NCBI GenBank assembly: GCA_020847615.1
Contig: JADLBR010000341.1
Span: forward strand, 1 to 45,777
From: Verrucomicrobiia bacterium
Lineage (GTDB): Bacteria; Verrucomicrobiota; Verrucomicrobiia; JADLBR01
Reading direction: 5' to 3'
DNA length: 45,777 nucleotides
Positions 15,212 to 24,162 of this stretch are shown here, piece by piece. A program made the position numbers and the translations under genes. Every line of letters starts with the position of its first letter. The first letter of the stretch is position 1. Under the pieces are notes generated by a model. The model was not told the DNA's origin. It saw only the letters and a program-made list of their open reading frames with translations, and did not search any database.

Positions 15212-16125
15212 GCCGCGGCATCGCCATGCGCCTCGCCGGGGCGCCGCTGCTGTTGCTCGCGGTCGCGAGCCTCACCTTCCTCCTGATGCGCGCCGCGCCC
15301 GGCGGGCCCTTCGACCGCGAGAAGCAGATCCCCGAGCAGATCCTCCGCGAGCTGGAGAAGAAGTACAAATTGGATGGACCGGTCCACGAGCAGATGGGGC
15401 GCTACCTGTGGGACGTCGCTCGGGGCGACCTGCGGCTTTCGACGCAGTACCGCAACCGCACCGTCAACGAGCTGATCGGCCAGACCCTGCCAGTCTCGAT
15501 GGCGCTGGGGGCCACCGCCTTCGCGATCGCGATTGTCGCCGGCTCGGTCCTGGGCATCTGCGCGGCCGCGGCGCACAATCGGCCCCCCGATTACGCGCTG
15601 ATGGTGCTGGCGCTGGTCGGCGTGTCGTTGCCGAGTTTCATCCTGGGGCCGCTGCTCATGCTGGTGTTCAGCTTCTGGCTCGGGTGGTTTCCGGTCGGTG
15701 GCTGGGGCGAGCTGCGCCAGCTCTGGCTCCCGGCCCTGGCCCTGAGCCTGCCGTACGTGGCGTACATCACGCGCCTGGTCCGCGTGAGCATGCTCGAGGT
15801 GCTCGGCGAGGACTACGTCCGCACCGCGCGCGCCAAGGGCGTTTCCGAGGCCCGCGTGCTATTCGTGCACGCCTTCCGCAACGCCGCGCTGCCGCTGGTG
15901 TCTTACTCCGGCCCGCTCGCCGCGTTCATCCTGACGGGGTCCCTCGTCGTGGAGACGATCTTCAACATCCCGGGCATGGGACCCTTCTTCGTCAACAGCG
16001 TGCTCAACCGCGACGTCTTCCTCACCGGCGGGGTCACGCTGGTCTACAGCGCGCTGCTGATCGCCTTCAACCTGACGGTCGACGTGGCCTACGTGTGGCT
16101 CGACCGGCGCATCCGGCTGGACTGA
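15208..16125 (+). CDS. ABC permease, OppB/DppB-like
   Basis: This 305-residue inner-membrane permease has about six hydrophobic helices. The binding-protein-dependent transport signature, the coupling loop that contacts the ATPase, is seen as 'EDYVRTARAKGVSEARVL'. The N-terminus has the OppB-type 'LTFLLMRAAPGGPFD' and 'LDGPVHEQMGRYL'. GTG 15208 overlaps the upstream stop. It pairs with the OppC-like permease four bases downstream. Confidence 0.92.
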   Translation: MSRGIAMRLAGAPLLLLAVASLTFLLMRAAPGGPFDREKQIPEQILRELEKKYKLDGPVHEQMGRYLWDVARGDLRLSTQYRNRTVNELIGQTLPVSMALGATAFAIAIVAGSVLGICAAAAHNRPPDYALMVLALVGVSLPSFILGPLLMLVFSFWLGWFPVGGWGELRQLWLPALALSLPYVAYITRLVRVSMLEVLGEDYVRTARAKGVSEARVLFVHAFRNAALPLVSYSGPLAAFILTGSLVVETIFNIPGMGPFFVNSVLNRDVFLTGGVTLVYSALLIAFNLTVDVAYVWLDRRIRLD

Positions 16126-16129
16126 CGCC

Positions 16130-17023
16130 ATGGACCGCGCATTCCTCCGCCGCTGCCTCGCCAACCGCCGGATCTCGGTGTCGCTCGCGATCCTGGCCCT
16201 CGTGTCGGTGGCCGCGATCCTGGGCCCGTGGCTTTCGCCCTACAGCCACGACGGGCTCGGCCCCCTGCGCTTCGCGCCGCCGGGCGCCGCGCACTGGGGC
16301 GGCACCGACCTGCTGGGGCGCGATGTGCTAACTCGCGCGCTCATGGGGGCCCGCATCTCCCTGATGGTCGGTCTGTCCGGCGCGCTGGTCAGCCTCGCCA
16401 TTGGCGTGACCTACGGCGCGGTCTCCGGCTACGCGGGCGGAAAGACCGACGCGCTGATGATGCGCCTCGTCGACGTCCTGTACTCCATCCCGAGGCTGGT
16501 GTTCGTCATCGTCCTGATCAGCGTCCTGGACTTGCGCGTCCGCGCGGCGCTCGTCGGCCTCGGCCATCCCGAGTGGGCGCCGCAGGCGAAATTCATCCTG
16601 CTCTTCATCGGCCTCGGCGCCGTCCAGTGGCTGTCGATGGCCCGGATCGTGCGGGGCCAGGTCCTCTCGCTCAAGGAGCGCCAGTTTGTCCTGGCCGCGC
16701 GCGCCCTCGGCCAATCGCATGCGGCGATCCTGTTCCGCCACATTCTCCCCAATCTGGTCGGCATCGTCATCGTCTACCTCACGCTCACCATACCGGTGGT
16801 CATACTGGAGGAGTCGCTGCTGAGCTTCCTGGGCCTCGGCGTGCAGCCCCCGATGGCGAGCTGGGGGACGCTCATCGCCCAGGGTGCGCAGACCATCAAC
16901 CCCATCAAGAGCTACTGGTGGCTGCTCGTCGTGCCGGCGTCCGCCATGGCCATGACCCTCATGTCGCTCAACTTCCTCGGCGACGGCCTCCGCGACGTGC
17001 TCGACCCGAGGGCGAGGCGCTAG
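16130..17023 (+). CDS. ABC permease, OppC/DppC-like
   Basis: This 297-residue permease has an N-terminal membrane helix, the OppC-type 'GTDLLGRDVLTRALMGARIS' and the coupling loop 'RQFVLAARALGQSHAAI'. It ends with the usual 'LNFLGDGLRDVLDPR'. It completes the membrane channel with the OppB-like protein. No OppD/OppF-type ATPase follows, and the next gene is a sulfatase behind a repeat element, so the ATPases must be encoded elsewhere. Confidence 0.92.
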   Translation: MDRAFLRRCLANRRISVSLAILALVSVAAILGPWLSPYSHDGLGPLRFAPPGAAHWGGTDLLGRDVLTRALMGARISLMVGLSGALVSLAIGVTYGAVSGYAGGKTDALMMRLVDVLYSIPRLVFVIVLISVLDLRVRAALVGLGHPEWAPQAKFILLFIGLGAVQWLSMARIVRGQVLSLKERQFVLAARALGQSHAAILFRHILPNLVGIVIVYLTLTIPVVILEESLLSFLGLGVQPPMASWGTLIAQGAQTINPIKSYWWLLVVPASAMAMTLMSLNFLGDGLRDVLDPRARR

Positions 17024-17034
17024 CTCGGAGATTC

Positions 17035-17088
17035 CCGCACCGCATCCCGTAGCCGAACGCGTGAGCGTTTGGCCGCCCAAGCCCCGCG
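17035..17088 (+). repeat. Dispersed two-hairpin repeat A, copy 3
   Basis: It lies 12 bases after the OppC-like stop, on the same strand. The first hairpin is GCCGAACGC (17052-17060), loop GTGA, GCGTTTGGC (17065-17073). The second hairpin is degenerate ('AAGCCCCGCGG'). The leading 'CGGAGATTCCCGCA' also occurs in copy 6 behind the glutaredoxin gene. Confidence 0.75.
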
Positions 17089-17126
17089 GTTGCGCCCGGC
17101 GTTGCCCGTGCGCTAGGCTCTCGCGC

Positions 17127-18488
17127 ATGTCCGGACTGCTGCGTTCTCTCCTGTTTCTCGTCGCCCTTTGTCCCCCGGTGTCGGCATTCGCGAAACCGAA
17201 CATCGTAGTCATCGTCGCGGATGACCTCGGTTATGCCGATGTGCTGTTCAATCCGCGCCACGCCAAGGAGGTCACGACCCCGCATCTCGACTCGCTGGCA
17301 AAACAGGGCGTGATCTGCAGGCAGGGCTATGTGAGCGGCCATGTCTGTTCGCCGACGCGGGCGGGCCTGATGACGGGGCGCTACCAGCAGCGGCTGGGCC
17401 TCTACACGGGCGGCGAGGCCGGGAGCGGGTTGCCGATGAGCGAGACGATCTTCCCCCAGCACCTGAAGGCCGCGGGCTATGCGACGGGCCAGTTTGGCAA
17501 ATGGCACCTCGGCCCCACGCCGGAGTGGAGCCCGGCGCTGCGCGGCTTCGACGAGGTCTTCGGCTTCCTGGGCCGCGGGGCGCACGATTACTTCAAGCTC
17601 GATGACCCCGCGGACCCGATCTATCGCGGCACCGAACCGGTCAAGGAGAGCGGATACCTCACCGACCGCCTGGGCGAGGAGGCATCGGCGTTCATCGCGA
17701 GGCACAAGGCCCGGCCCTTCTTCGTCTACCTGGCCTTCAACGCCGTCCACGCGCCCCTGCAGGCACCGCCCGACGAGATCGCGAAGTTCAACACGGGCAA
17801 CCGAGACCGCGACACGCTTCTGGCGATGGGCAAGCGCCTCGATGACGCCATCGGCCGGGTCGTCGGCGCCCTGAAGGCCGAGGGCGTCTGGGAGAACACG
17901 CTCCTCTTTTTCATCAGCGACAACGGTGGTCCGCTCGCGCAAGGCGCCGACAACGCGCCGCTGCGCGGCGGCAAGCACACCGACTACGAGGGCGGCATCC
18001 GAGTGCCATTTCTCGTGTGCTGGCCGGCGCGGCTCAAGCCGGGCGAGTTCGAGGCGCCCGTGTTCTCGCTCGACATCCTGCCCACCGCCCTGGTCGCCGC
18101 GGGCGCCGGCGCCTTGGACGGGAAGAGTTTCGACGGTCGGGACATCCTCCCGCTGCTGCGGGGTGAGACCGCGCCGACGCCCCGCAACCTCTTCTGGTGC
18201 TCCGGGAGCGAGGAGGGCTGGTGGGCCGTGCGTTCGGCCGATTGGAAACTCGTGGGCGAGAAGGGCACGATCGGCCTCTTCGATCTCGCCAAGGACGCCT
18301 CCGAGGCCAGCGACCTCGCCGCGCAGATGCCCGAGAAGGTCGCCGAACTCACGCGGTTGCATGACGCCTGGCTCGCCGAAATGGCCAGGCCCATCAAGGC
18401 CGGCGAAAAACGCTACGGCATGGGATCCGAAGAAGGCGGAAAGCCGCAGAAGAAGAGAAAGAAGCGGGACCGGAAGGGTAAGACGTAG
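17127..18488 (+). CDS. Secreted type I sulfatase (formylglycine-dependent)
   Basis: The product is predicted to hydrolyse sulfate esters, most likely on polysaccharides. The 453-residue protein has a signal peptide (1-22) and metal ligands in 'VADDLGYAD' (30-38). The sulfatase signature is 'CSPTRAGLMTGR', with Cys74 the expected formylglycine residue, and is followed by 'GKWHLG' and 'DNGGP'. The C-terminal tail is very Lys/Arg-rich ('KPQKKRKKRDRKGKT'). ATG 17127 was chosen because the frame upstream is repeat DNA. No formylglycine-generating enzyme is in the window. Confidence 0.93.
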   Translation: MSGLLRSLLFLVALCPPVSAFAKPNIVVIVADDLGYADVLFNPRHAKEVTTPHLDSLAKQGVICRQGYVSGHVCSPTRAGLMTGRYQQRLGLYTGGEAGSGLPMSETIFPQHLKAAGYATGQFGKWHLGPTPEWSPALRGFDEVFGFLGRGAHDYFKLDDPADPIYRGTEPVKESGYLTDRLGEEASAFIARHKARPFFVYLAFNAVHAPLQAPPDEIAKFNTGNRDRDTLLAMGKRLDDAIGRVVGALKAEGVWENTLLFFISDNGGPLAQGADNAPLRGGKHTDYEGGIRVPFLVCWPARLKPGEFEAPVFSLDILPTALVAAGAGALDGKSFDGRDILPLLRGETAPTPRNLFWCSGSEEGWWAVRSADWKLVGEKGTIGLFDLAKDASEASDLAAQMPEKVAELTRLHDAWLAEMARPIKAGEKRYGMGSEEGGKPQKKRKKRDRKGKT

Positions 18489-18560
18489 CCCGAAAATTCC
18501 CGTGGCCGAACGCGTCAGCGCTTGGCCGCCAAAGCCTCACGGCTTCGGCCTCATTTTCGG
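18489..18560 (+). repeat. Dispersed two-hairpin repeat A, copy 4
   Basis: It begins immediately after the sulfatase stop, in the same orientation. Hairpin one is GCCGAACGC (18505-18513), loop GTCA, GCGCTTGGC (18518-18526). Hairpin two is GCCAAAGCC (18528-18536), loop TCAC, GGCTTCGGC (18541-18549). Together with copies 1 and 8, it shows the complete two-hairpin form. Confidence 0.8.
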
Positions 18561-18605
18561 CGCCGCCATCCCCGCGGCCGCCCCGGGCTTTCTATCCTCT
18601 GCCCG

Positions 18606-19832
18606 TCATTCCGCGACGCCCTGTCCCATGGGCGCGGCGTGGCGGCGGGCCGGGGCGAAGCGGACCTCGGGGATGATGGCGAGGGTGCCGAGAAAAACGA
18701 ACCCGACCGCGATCCAGCCGAGTGTCGGGATGGGCAGGTGCTCGGCGAGCTGGAATGCAAGCAGCGGCGCGACCAGGCCCCGCGCGCCGGTCATGAACGT
18801 GTGCACGGCCATGTAGTCCGCGACGCGATCGGGCGGCGCGAGCTTGGTGACCCAGAGGCTCCACGAGATCTCGCCCCCCGCCATTGTCATCCCAAAGAGG
18901 ATCGAGCCCCACACCAGGCCGACCGGCGGCGCCATGATGAAATAGCACGCGATGGACACCAGCGACACCACGTCCAGCGCCGCGCGCAGGAGGAAGAAGT
19001 TAATTCTGTCAAAAAGGCTGCCCCAGATCGAGCTGCTCAACCGGATGATGCTCGGGATGACGCCGGTGAGCAGCGCCACCGCGGTCGCCGATAGCGCGAT
19101 ACCGTATCGGGCGTTGGCGATATACTCGACGCGCAGCGGGAACATCATGAGGTTCCCGAAACCGACCAGCATCCAGCTCACCAGCATCAGCCCGAACTGG
19201 CGGTCGTGGAAGGCGAAGCGCAGCGCCGAGAACGGGTGGCCCCCGCCATCGGGCGCGATCGCGCGGGACGGATAGCGCGCGATCGCCGTCGCCGCGAACA
19301 GGCTCGCGCCCCCAAAGATCAGCAGCAGCAGCCGCGCGCGACCGATGTCCGCCTCGAGGAGCCGGCCCGCGGCCCAGCCGAAGCCCGCCGACACCAGCAC
19401 GCGGATCGTGACGGCCCGCGAGAAGAGTCGTCCGCGGTCGGCCTCCGGGTAGTTGTCGCGGTACATCTGCGTGAAGAGGGGGACGCACGCCGAGGCGGCC
19501 GCGGTGGCCACCATGGCGCACGCCACGAAGACGTGCAGTTCCGGCACCATCGCCGCGAAACAGTAGGCCACGCCCGCCGCCAGCGTCAGGACGGCGGCCG
19601 CGCGGGCGGGCAGGATGCCCATCCGGGTCACGAGATTCACCAGCGCCGGGGTCGCGACAAATCCGAGGCTGCTCGCCGCGGCGATCCACCCCTTGGCCGA
19701 AGAGCCCGCGTGGAAGTAGCGCACGGCGATCAGGAGCAGGAAGGTCGACGCCGCGGTCTCCATGACGCCATTGGCCACCGCCCGCTGGCAGTCCAGCCGG
19801 AATGTCGTTCTCTCGGCATCAGACGATCGCAT
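18606..19832 (-). CDS. MFS transporter
   Basis: This 408-residue integral membrane protein has about 10-12 hydrophobic helices separated by short loops and a central cytoplasmic loop near residue 195. The pattern is that of a major facilitator, with 'RGRLFSRAVTIRVLVSAGFG' in the position of a cytoplasmic loop and helix. The substrate cannot be inferred. It ends facing the sulfatase gene, with repeat copy 4 in the convergent gap. The small secreted-protein gene lies 19 bases upstream on the same strand. Confidence 0.8.
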   Translation of the reverse strand: MRSSDAERTTFRLDCQRAVANGVMETAASTFLLLIAVRYFHAGSSAKGWIAAASSLGFVATPALVNLVTRMGILPARAAAVLTLAAGVAYCFAAMVPELHVFVACAMVATAAASACVPLFTQMYRDNYPEADRGRLFSRAVTIRVLVSAGFGWAAGRLLEADIGRARLLLLIFGGASLFAATAIARYPSRAIAPDGGGHPFSALRFAFHDRQFGLMLVSWMLVGFGNLMMFPLRVEYIANARYGIALSATAVALLTGVIPSIIRLSSSIWGSLFDRINFFLLRAALDVVSLVSIACYFIMAPPVGLVWGSILFGMTMAGGEISWSLWVTKLAPPDRVADYMAVHTFMTGARGLVAPLLAFQLAEHLPIPTLGWIAVGFVFLGTLAIIPEVRFAPARRHAAPMGQGVAE

Positions 19833-19851
19833 GGGATCCTCCGACCCCGCC

Positions 19852-20202
19852 TCAGCGCGCTCCCCTGCGGACCGGCGCCAGGTACGAGCACCGCCCGTCG
19901 GACTGGAACTTTCCGCGCCCGATCTCGATGATCTTGACGTAGCGGTCGCGCCGGAAACCGGGGCGCCCCTCGTAGAATCGCATGATGCGATCGAGGTCGC
20001 GGGTCGCGGACTCCGGGTTGCTGCCCCAGCCGTTGGGCTGGATGGTCACCCGCGACATCGGCACGCCATCCACGACCGCCGCATTGACCCGGGTCAGATC
20101 CAGCGCCCGGGTCTGGGTCGCTGGGGCGGCCGGCGCCGCGGCCACCGTCCCGGCCATCGCGGCGGACGCCAGCGCCAGGGCGCAGGGCAGGGTGATTCTC
20201 AT
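19852..20202 (-). CDS. Small secreted hypothetical protein
   Basis: The predicted 116-residue product has a signal peptide ('MRITLPCALALASAAMAG' and following Ala-rich cleavage region). It has a compact mature domain with 'VTIQPNGWGSNPESATRDLD' and a basic C-terminus. I do not recognise the family. A Met 12 codons upstream is also possible, but 20202 gives a better signal peptide. It is the first gene of a probable two-gene unit with the MFS transporter and shares a 103-base divergent region with the OmpA-type gene. Confidence 0.55.
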   Translation of the reverse strand: MRITLPCALALASAAMAGTVAAAPAAPATQTRALDLTRVNAAVVDGVPMSRVTIQPNGWGSNPESATRDLDRIMRFYEGRPGFRRDRYVKIIEIGRGKFQSDGRCSYLAPVRRGAR

Positions 20203-20305
20203 GGGGGCGAGTCTGTGCCGTTTCGACATCGGTGGCAAGGCGATGACGCGCGCCCGGCCCGCCCGCGGGGTTGAGTTTCTCGCGGGGACGGCGCACTATG
20301 GGAGC

Positions 20306-21274
20306 ATGAAAGCTTGGATCATCACACTGTGCGCCACCCTGGCGATACTCTTGGGCGTGGGCGTCTGGCTGTACCGCGATCTCCAGGGCCTCGGCGCCGA
20401 GGCCGCCCGCCTGGGGGCGGAGGCGCACCGCCTGGGCGATGAGGTCAAGCGCCTCGAGGGTGAGCTGAGCCGTTCGAGCAATGAGATCAGCCGCCTCAGC
20501 GCCGCCGTGAACTCGGCCCGCGCGGAGGAGGCGGCCAAGGCCCGCGGCGAGATCGATGGCCTCAAGGGCAGGATCGGGGAACTGGAGTCCCGCCTGGCTG
20601 ACTCCGAGAAGCGGGCGGGCGACCTGGCGGCCCGTTTGGCGGACACGGAGGGCAAGGCCCGCGTCGCCGAGGTCGGCCGCGCCGACGCGGAGCGCACCGC
20701 CCTGGATGACCGCCGCATGGCCCGCGAGGTCGAGCGGCGGAGGACGCTCCAGAAGGCCGAGCTGGAGCGCAAGCTCGCGCAGGAAAAAGAGGATCTCCAG
20801 AAGCGGCTCGCCCGCGAGAAGACCGACCTGGAGCGCCGGCTCATCGAGGCGCGCAAGCGGGCCGAGGTCGCGATCGGCCAGCGCGAGGATCGCATCGAGG
20901 TATCGGTCGCGAGCCGCATCCTCTTCCGCTCTGGCTCCGACCGGCTGCTCCCCGAGGGCATGGATATCCTCCAGGAGCTCGCCAAGACCGCCGCCGGCGA
21001 CGACCGCGAAATCCACGTCGTCGGGCACTCCGACGACCTGCCCATCCGCAGGCAATACCGCGATCGCTTCCCGACCAACTGGGACCTCGCGGCCGCGCGC
21101 GCGACCGCGGCCGCCCGTTACCTGATCGAGGCCTGCAAGATTCCCGCCGGTCGCCTCGTCGTGCACTCCCACGGCCCGACCCGCCCCGTGGCCCCCAATG
21201 ACACCGAAGAGGGCCGCGCCAGGAATCGCCGCATCGAGATCGCTTTCGTCCCCGCCGGATCGACCGCGCGCTGA
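20306..21274 (+). CDS. Membrane-anchored coiled-coil protein with OmpA/MotB-type peptidoglycan-binding domain
   Basis: The 322-residue product has one N-terminal membrane helix (about 4-22), then a long heptad-rich coiled coil (about 28-195) of Glu/Arg/Ala/Leu repeats. The C-terminal OmpA-like domain contains 'FRSGSDRLLPEGMDIL', 'VVGHSDDLPI' and 'EEGRARNRRIEIAF'. The domain binds peptidoglycan, so the protein probably links the inner membrane to the wall, as MotB-like or TolR/Pal-type spacers do. There is no MotA/ExbB partner beside it. GGGAG lies upstream of ATG 20306; the longer frame to 19982 is antisense to the neighbour. Confidence 0.85.
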   Translation: MKAWIITLCATLAILLGVGVWLYRDLQGLGAEAARLGAEAHRLGDEVKRLEGELSRSSNEISRLSAAVNSARAEEAAKARGEIDGLKGRIGELESRLADSEKRAGDLAARLADTEGKARVAEVGRADAERTALDDRRMAREVERRRTLQKAELERKLAQEKEDLQKRLAREKTDLERRLIEARKRAEVAIGQREDRIEVSVASRILFRSGSDRLLPEGMDILQELAKTAAGDDREIHVVGHSDDLPIRRQYRDRFPTNWDLAAARATAAARYLIEACKIPAGRLVVHSHGPTRPVAPNDTEEGRARNRRIEIAFVPAGSTAR

Positions 21275-21304
21275 CGCCGCGCCGGCCAGGGGGAATCAGC
21301 CCCC

Positions 21305-21355
21305 GGACCGCCGGCTTGGGAAAATGTAGCCGAAGCCGTGAGGCTCTGGCGCCCA
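21305..21355 (-). repeat. Dispersed two-hairpin repeat A, copy 5 (half element)
   Basis: This copy has only the second hairpin (GCCGAAGCC 21329-21337, loop GTGA, GGCTCTGGC 21342-21350) plus the flank 'CCGGCTTGGGAAAATG' shared with copy 1. It directly follows the rsmI stop on the minus strand and fills the convergent gap with the OmpA-type gene. Confidence 0.7.
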
Positions 21356-22081
21356 CTATCCGTGGATCGAAGTTTCTGGCTGGGCAGGCTGCCGAGCCTC
21401 GTCCTCCCGACCCGCGCCCCCGACGACCAGCGTGATCTCGCCGCGCCACGCGCGGCCGGCGTGCGCGGCGGCCAATTCCCCCGCGGTGCCGCGCAGGCAC
21501 TCCTCGAACTTCTTGGTCAACTCCCGGGCGATGCAGATCCGCCGGTGGGGGAGGATCGCACCGAGCGCCTCGAGCGTCCGGGCGATGCGGTGGGGGGATT
21601 CGAAGAAGACGGTGGTGGCCTCGCGGTCGCGCAGGGCCTCGATGGCGCGAGTGCGCCGCCCCGATTTCTGGGGCAGGAATCCCTCAAAAGTGAAAGGGCA
21701 GGCGGGCAGTCCGCTGGCCACGAGGGCGTGGAGCACCGCCGACGGCCCGGGTATGACCTCCACCGGAACGCCCTCCCGGACGCAGTGCGCGATCAGCCGC
21801 TCGCCGGGATCCGAGATGCCCGGCATCCCCGCGTCGGTCACCAGCGCCACGGCTTGCCCCGCATCGAAGCATTCCTGGAGGCGCCCCAGGCGGCGCGCCT
21901 CGTTGAACTGGTGGCAGCTGACTAGCGGCTTGCGGATCTCCAGGTGCCGCAGCAGCACCGAGGCGTGGCGCGTGTCCTCGGCCGCGATGACATCCGCCTC
22001 GCGCAGCGCCCGGATCGCCCGGAGCGTGATGTCCTCCAGATTGCCGATCGGGGTGGCGACGACGAGGAGTCTCGCGGGCAT
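21356..22081 (-). CDS. rsmI: 16S rRNA 2'-O-methyltransferase RsmI
   Basis: The product is predicted to methylate C1402 of 16S rRNA using SAM. The 241-residue protein has the tetrapyrrole-methylase-type fold with 'ATPIGNLEDITLRA' near the start, 'AEDTRH', 'VTDAGMPGISDPG' and 'ESPHR'. The C-terminal residues are shorter than in E. coli. The frame is open upstream to 22438, inside lpxB, but ATG 22081 precedes the family N-terminus. It lies five bases downstream of lpxB, so the two are probably co-transcribed. Confidence 0.93.
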   Translation of the reverse strand: MPARLLVVATPIGNLEDITLRAIRALREADVIAAEDTRHASVLLRHLEIRKPLVSCHQFNEARRLGRLQECFDAGQAVALVTDAGMPGISDPGERLIAHCVREGVPVEVIPGPSAVLHALVASGLPACPFTFEGFLPQKSGRRTRAIEALRDREATTVFFESPHRIARTLEALGAILPHRRICIARELTKKFEECLRGTAGELAAAHAGRAWRGEITLVVGGAGREDEARQPAQPETSIHG

Positions 22082-22086
22082 CGCGG

Positions 22087-23211
22087 TCAGTAGGATAGAT
22101 CCAGGATCTCCTTGGCCGCGCGGCTCGAGGCCCCGGGGCCGCCGAGCATGCCGATCGCGCGCTCGAGATCCTCTCTCTGTTTTTCCATGCGCGGGCGGTC
22201 GGAGAGCAAGTCGAGCGCCGCGCGGGCCATCTCCGCCGGGCGCGGGCGGATGTGGATCAGCTCGGGCACCGCGGCGCGGTTGAGCAGCAGGTTCACCATC
22301 GCGAGATAGGGCACCTTGACCAGGAATTTCGCGGGAAAGTAGGTGAATGGCCCGACGAGGTAGTACACGACCATCGGGGTGCCCGCCACGGCGCACTCCA
22401 GCGTCGCGGTCCCGCTGGTCACCAGCGCGAGGTGGCACCGCGACATGTGCGTGGCCGAGTATCCCACCCGCACCCGCACGTCGATCGCGCAGCCGACCTC
22501 CCGCGCGATGATCGCCTTGACCCGTTCCGCGACGCGGTCATTGGGCGCGAGGCAGATGAACCGCGTCGCCCGCGACTCCGCCATGATGGCCGCGGCCCGG
22601 AGCATGACCGGCAGGTGACGGCTCACCTCTTTCTCCCGGCTGCCCGGCAGCAGGGCCACCGACAGCCCCTCGTCGTCCCGGTCGTCGCCCCGCGAGACCA
22701 GCAGCCTGTCGAGGATCGGGTGGCCCACCCAGACGACCTTGAGCTTCGGCGCCCGGTCCTTGTACCACGCCTCCTCGAAGGGGAGGATCGACAGCAGCAG
22801 GTCCGCGCGCTTCTCCAGCAGGGCCGCGCGGCCCGGCTTCCAGGCCCAGACCTGCGGGCTCACGTAGTAGATGATCTTCGCCGTCGGCAGGATCGGGCGG
22901 ATGCGGTCCATGAACCGCATGTTGAAGCCCGGATAGTCGATGAGCACGATGGCGTCAGGCTGCAGCGCCGAGCAGTCCCGCACCATCTGGGAGAAGAAGC
23001 GCATGTACTTGGGGTACTGGCGCAGGACATCCCAGATCCCGATCACGCCGTGCGACGCCAGGTCGAGGGACTGGCGCTGCCCCGCCGCGAGCATCCGCTC
23101 GCCGCCCGCCCCGTAGCATTCGATGGCCGGGTTGCGCTGGCGCAACGCCTCGATGAGATCGGCGCCCAGGTGGTCGCCGCTCGCCTCGCCGGCGATCAGG
23201 AACACGCGCAT
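22087..23211 (-). CDS. lpxB: Lipid-A-disaccharide synthase
   Basis: The enzyme joins UDP-2,3-diacylglucosamine and lipid X to form the lipid A disaccharide at the inner membrane. The 374-residue length is normal. Signature segments are 'GEASGDHLGA' (8-17), 'DYPGFNMRF', 'YYVSPQVWAWKPGR', 'LLPGSREKEV' and 'TSGTATLECAVAGTPMVVYY'. It lies in the order lpxI, Gfo/Idh oxidoreductase, lpxB with only 3-base gaps, consistent with one lipid A operon. It shows that the host is a diderm with lipid A. Confidence 0.96.
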   Translation of the reverse strand: MRVFLIAGEASGDHLGADLIEALRQRNPAIECYGAGGERMLAAGQRQSLDLASHGVIGIWDVLRQYPKYMRFFSQMVRDCSALQPDAIVLIDYPGFNMRFMDRIRPILPTAKIIYYVSPQVWAWKPGRAALLEKRADLLLSILPFEEAWYKDRAPKLKVVWVGHPILDRLLVSRGDDRDDEGLSVALLPGSREKEVSRHLPVMLRAAAIMAESRATRFICLAPNDRVAERVKAIIAREVGCAIDVRVRVGYSATHMSRCHLALVTSGTATLECAVAGTPMVVYYLVGPFTYFPAKFLVKVPYLAMVNLLLNRAAVPELIHIRPRPAEMARAALDLLSDRPRMEKQREDLERAIGMLGGPGASSRAAKEILDLSY

Positions 23212-23214
23212 GGC

Positions 23215-24159
23215 TCACCCGCCGGCCCGCGGTCCCCCGTTTTCGCCGAACCAGATCCGGTCGGTGATCTCGATCGCCACGTCGAGCGCCGCGGCGCCCT
23301 GTTCGCCGCTGACGACCGGCTCCCGCCTCGACCGCGAGCACTCGACGAAGGACTGGAGCTCCAGCCGGAGCGGCTCCTCCTTCTCCAGCGGCACCCGCTC
23401 GCGGACGATCTGGGACTTGAGCTTGCGGTAGATCTCGCCGGACTGGTTCTGGTAGTCGAGGGAGATGTAGGTGTCCTCCTGGAACACGCGGATCTTGCGC
23501 ATCTTCTCGGGGCTGATGCGGCTCGTGGTGATGTTGGCCACGCAGCCGTTCTCGAAACGGATCCTGGCGTTGGCGATGTCCTCGCCCCGGCTGAGCACCG
23601 CCACCCCGACCGCGTCGATGGATCGGATCGGCGAGCGCACCAGGTGCAGGATCACCTCCAGGTCGTGGATCATGAGGTCCAGCACGACCCCGATGTCGGT
23701 GCTGCGCCCGGGATAGGGCGAGAGGCGGTGGGCCTCGATGAACCGCGGGTGCGTGAGCCGTTCCTCGAGGACGCGCAGGACCGGGTTGAACCGCTCGATG
23801 TGCCCCACCTGCAGCACGGCGCCGCCGGCGCGCGCCATGCGCACCAGCTCGCGCGCCGGGTCGGGGGAATCCGCGATCGGTTTCTCCAGCAGCACGCTGC
23901 GCCCCGCCGTCAGGAAGGGCTTGGCCACCTCGAAGTGCGTCGACGTCGGCGTGGCCACCGACACCGCGTCCACCGCCTCGATCATGTCCGCGAGCGACGA
24001 GAAAGTGCGGATGTCGTACTGCTGCGCGATGGATCGGGAGACCGCAGGATCGATGTCGTAGACCCCCGCGAACTGGACCCCGTCGAGCAGGGAATAGATC
24101 CGGGCGTGTTCCCGGCCGATGTGGCCGACGCCCACGACGCCAACTTTGAGCTTTTGCAT
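23215..24159 (-). CDS. Gfo/Idh/MocA-family oxidoreductase in the lipid A cluster
   Basis: The 314-residue NAD(P)-dependent oxidoreductase has a Rossmann motif 'VGVVGVGHIGREHARIY' and the family signature 'LLEKPIADS', and 'DLMIHDLEVIL' carries the likely catalytic His/Asp. It is predicted to act on a sugar nucleotide. Its position between lpxI and lpxB suggests a substrate linked to UDP-acylglucosamine, such as oxidation for an amino-sugar (GnnA-like) variant of lipid A. That role is inferred only from position; no GnnB-type aminotransferase is in the window. Confidence 0.88.
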   Translation of the reverse strand: MQKLKVGVVGVGHIGREHARIYSLLDGVQFAGVYDIDPAVSRSIAQQYDIRTFSSLADMIEAVDAVSVATPTSTHFEVAKPFLTAGRSVLLEKPIADSPDPARELVRMARAGGAVLQVGHIERFNPVLRVLEERLTHPRFIEAHRLSPYPGRSTDIGVVLDLMIHDLEVILHLVRSPIRSIDAVGVAVLSRGEDIANARIRFENGCVANITTSRISPEKMRKIRVFQEDTYISLDYQNQSGEIYRKLKSQIVRERVPLEKEEPLRLELQSFVECSRSRREPVVSGEQGAAALDVAIEITDRIWFGENGGPRAGG

Positions 24160-24162
24160 AGG

